From contig OW121741.1 in the NCBI GenBank assembly GCA_933228675.1, positions 71,746,629 through 71,810,628 on the forward strand: a stretch of 64,000 bases of DNA. Reading direction: 5' to 3'. This DNA is from Stomorhina lunata. Taxonomy: Eukaryota; Arthropoda; Insecta; Diptera; Rhiniidae. Position 1 is the first letter of the stretch; each line of letters begins with the position of its first letter. The position numbers were made by a program, and so were the translations under genes. Of the stretch, positions 58,130 to 64,000 are shown piece by piece. The notes under the pieces were generated by a model that ran no database searches, had not been told where the DNA came from, and was given only the letters and a program-made list of their open reading frames with translations.

Positions 58130-59240
58130 CCCACATTCGAAAAAATTTCTATAGAAATTTTTGATATTCGAAAAGTTTTTAAAAAATTTTTGATATTCGA
58201 AAAAAAATTTATAGAAATTTTTCATATTTGAAAAAAATTCATAGAAATATTTCATATTCGAAAAAATATTTGAAAAAATTTAAATGAAAATTTTTGATAT
58301 ATTCATATTCATATATTCACATATTCATAGAAATTTTTCATATTCAAAAACAAATTCTATAGACATTGAAAAAATTTCTATAAAAATGTTTAATATGTAT
58401 TTGGAAAAATTTATTTGAAAATTTTTATTATTCGAGATAATGTCTAAATTTTTTTTTTTTATTTTCGAAAAAATTTCTTTATCAATTTTTCATATTCGAA
58501 TAAATTTCTATAAAAATTTTTCATATTCAAAAAAAATTTATAGACATTTGTCATATTTGAAAAAATTTAATATTTGAAAATTTTTATTATTCGACAAAAT
58601 TTCTACAGAAATTTTTTATATTCCAAAACATTTCTATAGAAATTGTTCATATTCAAAAAAAATATATAGACATTTTTCATATTTGAAAAAAATTCTATAA
58701 AATTTTTTTAATATTTGAATAAATTTATTTAAAAATTTTAATTATTCGAGAAAATTTCTATAAAAATTTTTAATATTTGGAAAAATTTATTTTAAAATTT
58801 TTATTATTCGACAAAATTTCTACAGAAATTTAATATTTGAAAAAATTTATTTGAAAATTTTTATTATTCGACAAAATTTCTACAGAAATTTTTTATATTC
58901 CAAAACATTTCTATAGAAATTGTTCATATTCAAAAAAAATCTATAGACATTTTTCATATTTGAAAAAAAATTCTATAAATTTTTTAAAAATTAAAATTTT
59001 TAAATAAATTTATTCAAATAATTTATTTAAAAATTTTAATTATTCGAGAAAATTTCTATAAAAGTTTTTTATTTTCGAAAAAAATTCTATAGAAATTTTT
59101 CATTTTCAAATAAATTTCTATAGAAATTTTTCATATTCAAATAAATTTCTATAGAAATTTTTTATTTTCGAAAAAATTTCTATAGAAATTTTTTATATTC
59201 GAAAAAATTATCATAGAAATTTTTCATATTCTAATAGATT
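58130..59240. repeat. 31-bp tandem array, first block
   Basis: Units close to AAAAAATTTCTATAGAAATT plus TTTCATATTCG, about 31 bp each, with many variants (TATTTGAAAAAATTTATTTG). The unit is partly self-complementary. A segment of about 120 bp around 58600-58730 recurs at about 58880-59050, a small higher-order repeat. Open frames here are artefacts. Confidence 0.85.
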
Positions 59241-59489
59241 TGTATAGAAATAGAAATTTATTTATATCGATAATTTTTTTTGTTCAAAAATACCACCAAA
59301 TCCTAATATTATTTCAATATTTAGTTGAAGCTCGTTTCATTTTTATCAAACTTTGGAATCCCCATGGCATGGACCCTACTAGGTTTAAGCAAACATTCGG
59401 AGAAATAGAATACCACGCTTTCTATTTTTTTTTTTTCCACATGTCCCTATTTTTACTTCCAAAGTCTGCAATTTGTTTTTTAGAACTCC

Positions 59490-60440
59490 CACATTCAAAA
59501 AAATTTCTAAAGAAACTTTTCATATTTCAAAAAATTTCTATAGAAATTTTTCATATGAGAAAAAATTTTTATAGAAATTTTTTATATTCGAAAAAAATTT
59601 CATAGAAATATTTCATATTCGCAAAAATATTAAAAAAATGTTTATGAACATTTTTGATATATAAAAAAAAATATCTAGATAAATTTTTCGTTTTCATTTT
59701 TATAGAAATTTTTTATATTCGAAAAAATTTCTATAGAAATTTTTCATATTCCAAAAAAAATTCTATAGACATTTTTCATATTAAAAACATTTCTATAAAA
59801 ATGTTTAATGTTTGGAAAAATTTATTTGAAAATTTTTATTATTCAATATAATTTCTATAAAATTTTTTTATTTTCGAAAAAAATTCTATATTAATTTTTC
59901 ATATTCAAATAAACTTCTATACAAATTTTTCAAATTCGAATAAATTTCTATAAAAATTTTCCATATTAAAAAAAATTCTATAGACATTTTTCATATTTGA
60001 AAAAATTTCTATAAAAATTTTTAATATTTGAAAAAATTTATTTGAAAATTTTTATTATTCGACAAAATTTCTATATAAATTTTTTATATTCAAAAAAATT
60101 TCAATAGAAATATTTCATATTCAACAAAAATTCTATAGACATTTTTCATATTTAAAAAATTTCTATAAAAATTTTTAATATTTGAAAAAATTTATTTGAA
60201 AATTTTTGTCATTCGAGATAATTTCTATAAAAATTTTTTATTTTCGAAAAAAAATTCTACAGAAATTTTTCGTTTTCGAAAAAATTTCTATAGAAATTTT
60301 TTGTTTTCGAAAAAATTTCTATAGACATTTTTCATATTTGAAAAAATTTCTAAAACATTTTTTAATATTTGAAAAAATTTATTTGAAAATTGTTATTATT
60401 CGAGAAAATTTCTATAGACATTTTTTATATTCCAAGCATT
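59490..60440. repeat. 31-bp tandem array, second block
   Basis: The same unit as the 58130-59240 array, following the second copy of the 200-bp Tc1 block. It makes the whole interior look like one block-plus-array module duplicated in tandem. Open frames at 59240, 59654 and 60206 translate the units (YSKKISIEIF-type) and are not genes. Confidence 0.85.
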
Positions 60441-60588
60441 TTTTCATTTGTTTTAATATTTTTAAATAGTCGAATTGAATATGTTTAATTTAACGTAGTA
60501 ACTTTTTTTTATTTATATGAGAGTTAATAAAAATTAAAAAAAAAAAATAATTTTTTCACCCGTTCTTATTATTTTTTCCACCATTTTA

Positions 60589-61879
60589 CGTCCGGATATC
60601 TTTCCATATACAATACATTTATTAATATATTGAAAATAATTTGAAAAATTTAAAAATTTATTTTGTCACAATGACGAATATAATTAGAGTAGAACAAAAT
60701 TGACCTATAATTTTCACTGACTGCCTCCAAATTCTCTTTCCGGGAGGCAAATTTTCACAAACAACTCATAACCTTAACTCTTTGTTAATAAAATTCATTC
60801 GCCAAATTTGTATGAAATCGTGACACAAGTGTCATATAAAATAAAACCCAAAAAGTCATAGAATTGAAGCATTGAAAAGAAACTTCTTAATTAGTAAACA
60901 ATAAGTCAACATTTGGCTTCAGTGGTGTATGGTATCACAGGGTCGGTCTTCGCCGACTAAAATATTTAGCTTGTTTTTTTAATAGAGACAGACTGTCGAA
61001 CCGGTGAACTTATCTTAAACACAAGCTTTGTTAAAACGTTACTCTCACATTTTGTTATAGTTGGTTTAACAATGTATTATGCACTCAGTTTTAGAGACTT
61101 AATAATGATAGATAACAAGATATTTTTATTCTAAGAAATGAAAAATTGTTTTAGCTCTGTTTTCGTATTTATAAGTTTATAATTGGATCTATTCTTGAAT
61201 TAACCAATTTGGATCATTCCACTGCAGTTTCCGAACAATATGTTTTCCAAAAAACCCCGACCTATTCCCTTTTTGTTAATAAAAATTCTTAAATGATCAA
61301 TTTAAGAATGTTCATACATTAAAACCGGCTCTTTAATAATGATACCACACTAGTTTTGATCTGCTTTAAAGCCATAAGACCTATCAACAACATCGAACAA
61401 AACATGTTTTCATACCAATGTTCGTTCATAAATTGATAAAAAAGAAAACCATGCACATAATATGAGTGAGCACAAACTAGCACAGTGTTGTGAGTCCATA
61501 TAATATGCGGGCAGTAAAAGAAACGAATTTATAAACTTCAAAGTTAACATCTATGTATTTTTATTGCAAATATTTTTCTTTTCAAAGTTTTTTTTTTTAA
61601 CACAATTAAATTTTGTTAAAGTACATGTACTTTAAGTACATTCGGTCCCTTCCCTTCGATCCCTTCCCAATTTACGAGTATTTATTGCCAAGAAAAGACT
61701 TGATCTGTTTTAACTATGAATAGAATGGAAAAACAAGACTACTCCCTCTATTCTAATTCCCATAAACTTGTTTCCTGGTTTCATCTGAATATAGTACAAA
61801 AGCAGGGGCCTTAATGTGTACTAACCTACTTATATGACTATACTACACATATTTACAAACTATTAAGGCCAAGACCAAG
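60589..61879. other. AT-rich stretch, one F-family terminus
   Basis: Near 60935-60980 GGTATCACAGGGTCGG and the hairpin GGTCGGTCTTCGCCGACT lead to TTAGCTTGTTTTT, a degraded F-family terminus in reverse. The rest has no recognised gene or element. Confidence 0.4.
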
Positions 61880-62780
61880 CCTATTTAAGAATTTGATGCC
61901 CTTCGATCTTGTTAGCATATTCTCCAATTTTTTTAAGCCAAGCTTTGAAAGATTTTATTTAAATTTGTCTTTCCATCAAAGTTTCGGATGTCCTCTTCTA
62001 CGAGTTAATTTGGGATAATTTTTGCACAGTTTTTTGCTGGAGTATTTTCATCTATTCGTACGACATATCCTAACCAACGTAGCCGCTGCTGTTTTGTGTG
62101 TTTAACTACGTCGATTTCAGCGTTAGCTCATGGTTCATGCGATGTAGATATTTAATTTAGCTTAGAATCTCCTTTCAAAAACTATAAGAATAGCTTCCTC
62201 TGACTGTGCAAAGCTCATGATTCGTCACTATATAACAATAAGGGCTTTATTCCTTAGCTGCCTGCTTAGGTCAAAACAGCACCTGTTGGCAAATATGATT
62301 ATTTATTTAATTTCGAAGCTTTTGTCGTTATTTATGTTTAAGTCGGTACCAAGGTAAACTGTTTCTTTTGCTACCTCGACGCTATAGTGTAGCTACAGCT
62401 TGTAAAAACTATTAGTCTTGTTTTTGATTCATTCCTTCTCTACTCTACGTCAAAAGCAAGTATTATGTGTTTTTTTATGTTGTATTAATTGCTGCATCTC
62501 GCAGGATTTAAAGAGATAGAATGACAAACTATCGCCTTGCCTGAATCCCCGTTTAGTTACAAAGCTCTTCGATAGGTTTTTACCTATTTTAACTGATGTA
62601 GTTGTATCAGTTAATGCTATCCTGCACAGAATTGTTATATTCCTAGGGATGCCAAACTCAGGCATTGTCTTTAACACCTCAGGGCTATCAAAAACAGCTT
62701 TGTCGTCAACAAAGGGATAATATGTGCCTATTTGTTGTTATTGGGACTTCTCCAAAATTTTAGGTCTTGATAATGATTTA
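61880..62780 (-). pseudogene. LINE remnant, reverse transcriptase and C-terminus
   Basis: On the minus strand, 62530-62620 reads SVKIGKNLSKSFVTKRGFRQ followed by GDSLSFYLF, a reverse transcriptase block (RQGDSLS). The YADD box is missing. At 62040-62070 RWLGYVVRIDE, then VEEDIRNFDGKTNLNKIFQS near 61950-62000, form the C-terminal part with the damaged RGRPKLRW motif. Frames are broken repeatedly. It belongs to the LINE type whose 3' tail sits in several DNA transposons in this window; I cannot fix the clade. Confidence 0.7.
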
Positions 62781-62783
62781 AAT

Positions 62784-63119
62784 CAGGGATGGCAAACATG
62801 GTACAATTCGCCTTTTTTGACACATTTTTAACCTGATTGGTACCGTGGTACTACCGCGTTCTACTTGATATAATTTTCAATTCTTAATTGATTACTTTTC
62901 ATTACTCGAAATTCATGTTTTACGCGAAAATTGTCACAAGGAATTTTAATGTAAGCTTCAATTGTTAAATTTTAAATGATTTTTTGATCAAAAGTGATCA
63001 AATAAGATCCATTCTATAGTTTAGATTTAGTTTTTGATACCCTTCAAAATAAAAATGTCGCCATCAAGGTCTAAAAAGTACAATTTGTTTTTATATTTGG
63101 TACAAAATAAACATCCCTG
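62784..63119. mobile_element. hAT-type MITE, 336 bp
   Basis: The ends are CAGGGATGGCAAACATGGTA and, inverted, CAGGGATGTTTATTTTGTAC; the first 8 bases agree and GTAC recurs at the same place. The 8-bp ATTTAAAT is duplicated exactly (62776-62783 and 63120-63127). The interior is non-coding. Confidence 0.88.
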
Positions 63120-63269
63120 ATTTAAATATTTAAACGTTTCCTATATAAAAGAAGCTACATTAGGAAGCAATATATCTTCGGATGCGCTCTATCTATGCCA
63201 ACAGATTTCAGTATCCTTACTTGTTAGAAAGACGTTACAGTGATTTTGCTGGAAACGAAAATTACCCGT

Positions 63270-63370
63270 AATACTTACTTACTTAAATGGCCTGTAATTA
63301 CAACCTGTTTAGGTCGAAGGCCGAGCATATTTTAGAATTCCATGCACCTCTATACTAGGTCTTGATATTT
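63270..63370 (-). repeat. LINE 3' tail fragment
   Basis: Reads ACTTACTTAAATGGCCTGTA, AACCTGTTTAGGTCGAAGGC and TTAGAATTCCATGCACCTC, the inverse of the LINE tail at 37790-37890. The AAGT-type tail lies at its left edge near 63275. Confidence 0.65.
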
Positions 63371-63539
63371 GTTAGATCTTGTTTTATAAAATAATATATC
63401 TTTAAGTTGGAAACATCTTTTTAGCTGGCGGCCATTAAGTTTTGTTTAGTTTTGTTTTGGCATTTCAAAATATGTTAATAGACTAACATCTGGACCACGC
63501 TTCCAAAATGGGGAAATTTTTCGAAATATCAGTAGAAAT

Positions 63540-64000
63540 AACGTATATAAATATTTGTCTTAGAAGCGCCTTTTAGTATACGAATAGACTTAGAATCACT
63601 TTCTGAGTCGTTTTAGCGATGTCAGTTCATCCGTCCGTGTGGCTGGACGGCTGGCTGGACCCCCATGTAAACAAAGTAATCAAAAAACAGGTCGCAATTC
63701 TAAAGATATATTGATGAAATTTGGCACAGATCATTTTTTTGATAGTGAGACCATGGCTATTGTTAAAATCGGTCCATTATTTATGGTACCCCCTATAGGT
63801 CCCACTTCCCGGAATTGATATTTTGGCCACAAATATCAATATTTTTTCATTAAATTTAAAACAAATACTGCTTATATAAACATAAATCACTGTACCAAAT
63901 TTTCGCTGAAATCGGTCCACATTTGACCATAGCTCCCATACAAACTCTTCTGTCAAAACGCACTAAAAGAGACAAAAATCACTTAAACGCTCGTAAATCT
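63540..64000 (-). repeat. F2 dispersed repeat, runs off the window
   Basis: It contains AGACTTAGAATCACTTTCTG, TCCGTCCGTGTGGCTGGACG, TCCCACTTCCCGGAATTGAT and AAATCGGTCCACATTTGACC, in the same order as 32230-32580. The shared terminus would lie beyond position 64000. Confidence 0.8.

Larger units (their letters stand above)
57733..60586. mobile_element. Tc1-type non-autonomous element with tandem arrays, 2.85 kb
   Basis: The left end is CAGTGGTGGCAAAAATATTA after TA (57731-57732); the right end, read inverted, is AAATGGTGGAAAAAATAATA before TA (60587-60588). The inverted similarity runs over 110 bp (AAGAACGGGTGAA near the ends; TACGTTAAATTAAACATATT further in). The interior has two copies of a 200-bp block (57920-58130 and 59285-59500) that on the minus strand encode a Tc1 transposase C-terminus, GASTKY then stop in the first and RASTKY then stop in the second. 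The rest is 31-bp tandem arrays. No other transposase sequence is left. Confidence 0.8.

Noticed and set aside
59240..60469. Open frames of 65-121 codons
   Set aside because: They translate the 31-bp array; a repeated YSKKISIEIF-type pattern shows no gene-like constraint.

Overview
The window is eukaryotic nuclear DNA, very AT-rich and almost entirely transposable-element sequence. I infer a dipteran fly, probably a calyptrate (blow fly or house fly relatives). The reasons are GT/AG exon structure, a rosa-type DD41D mariner, a Tc1 element, CR1-like and R1/LOA-like LINEs, hAT and Transib-type elements, and dispersed repeats with GACGGACA runs. Species cannot be fixed from the sequence. There are no operons, CRISPR arrays or bacterial signals.

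The only convincing host gene is on the + strand at the right. A 382-nt coding exon (50178-50559, ATG in good context) ends at a GTAAGT donor. A second exon (56925-57590) begins after a CTAACAG acceptor. Both splice sites are phase 1, so they join in frame across a 6.4-kb intron full of repeats. The product is low-complexity and probably disordered; I do not recognise it. A repeat-poor stretch at 21.7-23.4 kb could hold upstream noncoding exons, which is speculative.

The rest is layered mobile DNA, and many boundaries are set by target-site duplications (TSDs) or by comparing two copies of a repeat, one interrupted and one empty. Three related dispersed families, called F1, F2 and F3 here, share one terminus (ACAAGTAAGA followed by a hairpin like TTCGGC-TGT-GCCGAA). 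They cover much of 0.2-2.5, 8, 12-13.6, 17-19.3, 23.7-27.7, 28-33, 44.8-49 and 51.6-54.1 kb. Inserted into them or between them are hAT elements with 8-bp TSDs (10151, 19527, 20510, 36077, 47984, 62784), two Transib-type elements (13854, 14766) side by side on one CGACG target, PIF/Harbinger-type MITEs (7324, 13992), a Tc1/mariner MITE (533), a solo LTR (25395), a rosa mariner (43444), a Tc1 with a broken transposase (41285), a Tc1-type element carrying tandem arrays (57733) and LINE remnants on the minus strand.

Tandem DNA is prominent. There is a 3.9-kb satellite of 29-bp units with a ~1.2-kb higher-order repeat (3.3-7.2 kb), palindromic 21-bp arrays (34.0-35.0 and 39.7-40.3 kb), and 31-bp arrays inside the Tc1-type element (58.1-60.4 kb). 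The most notable structures are the tandem Transib pair, the triple-nested hAT block at 19.5-21.7 kb, and the two-copy MITE family that carries a tRNA-like domain and a LINE tail. All homology statements come from reading the sequence by eye; no database search was possible.
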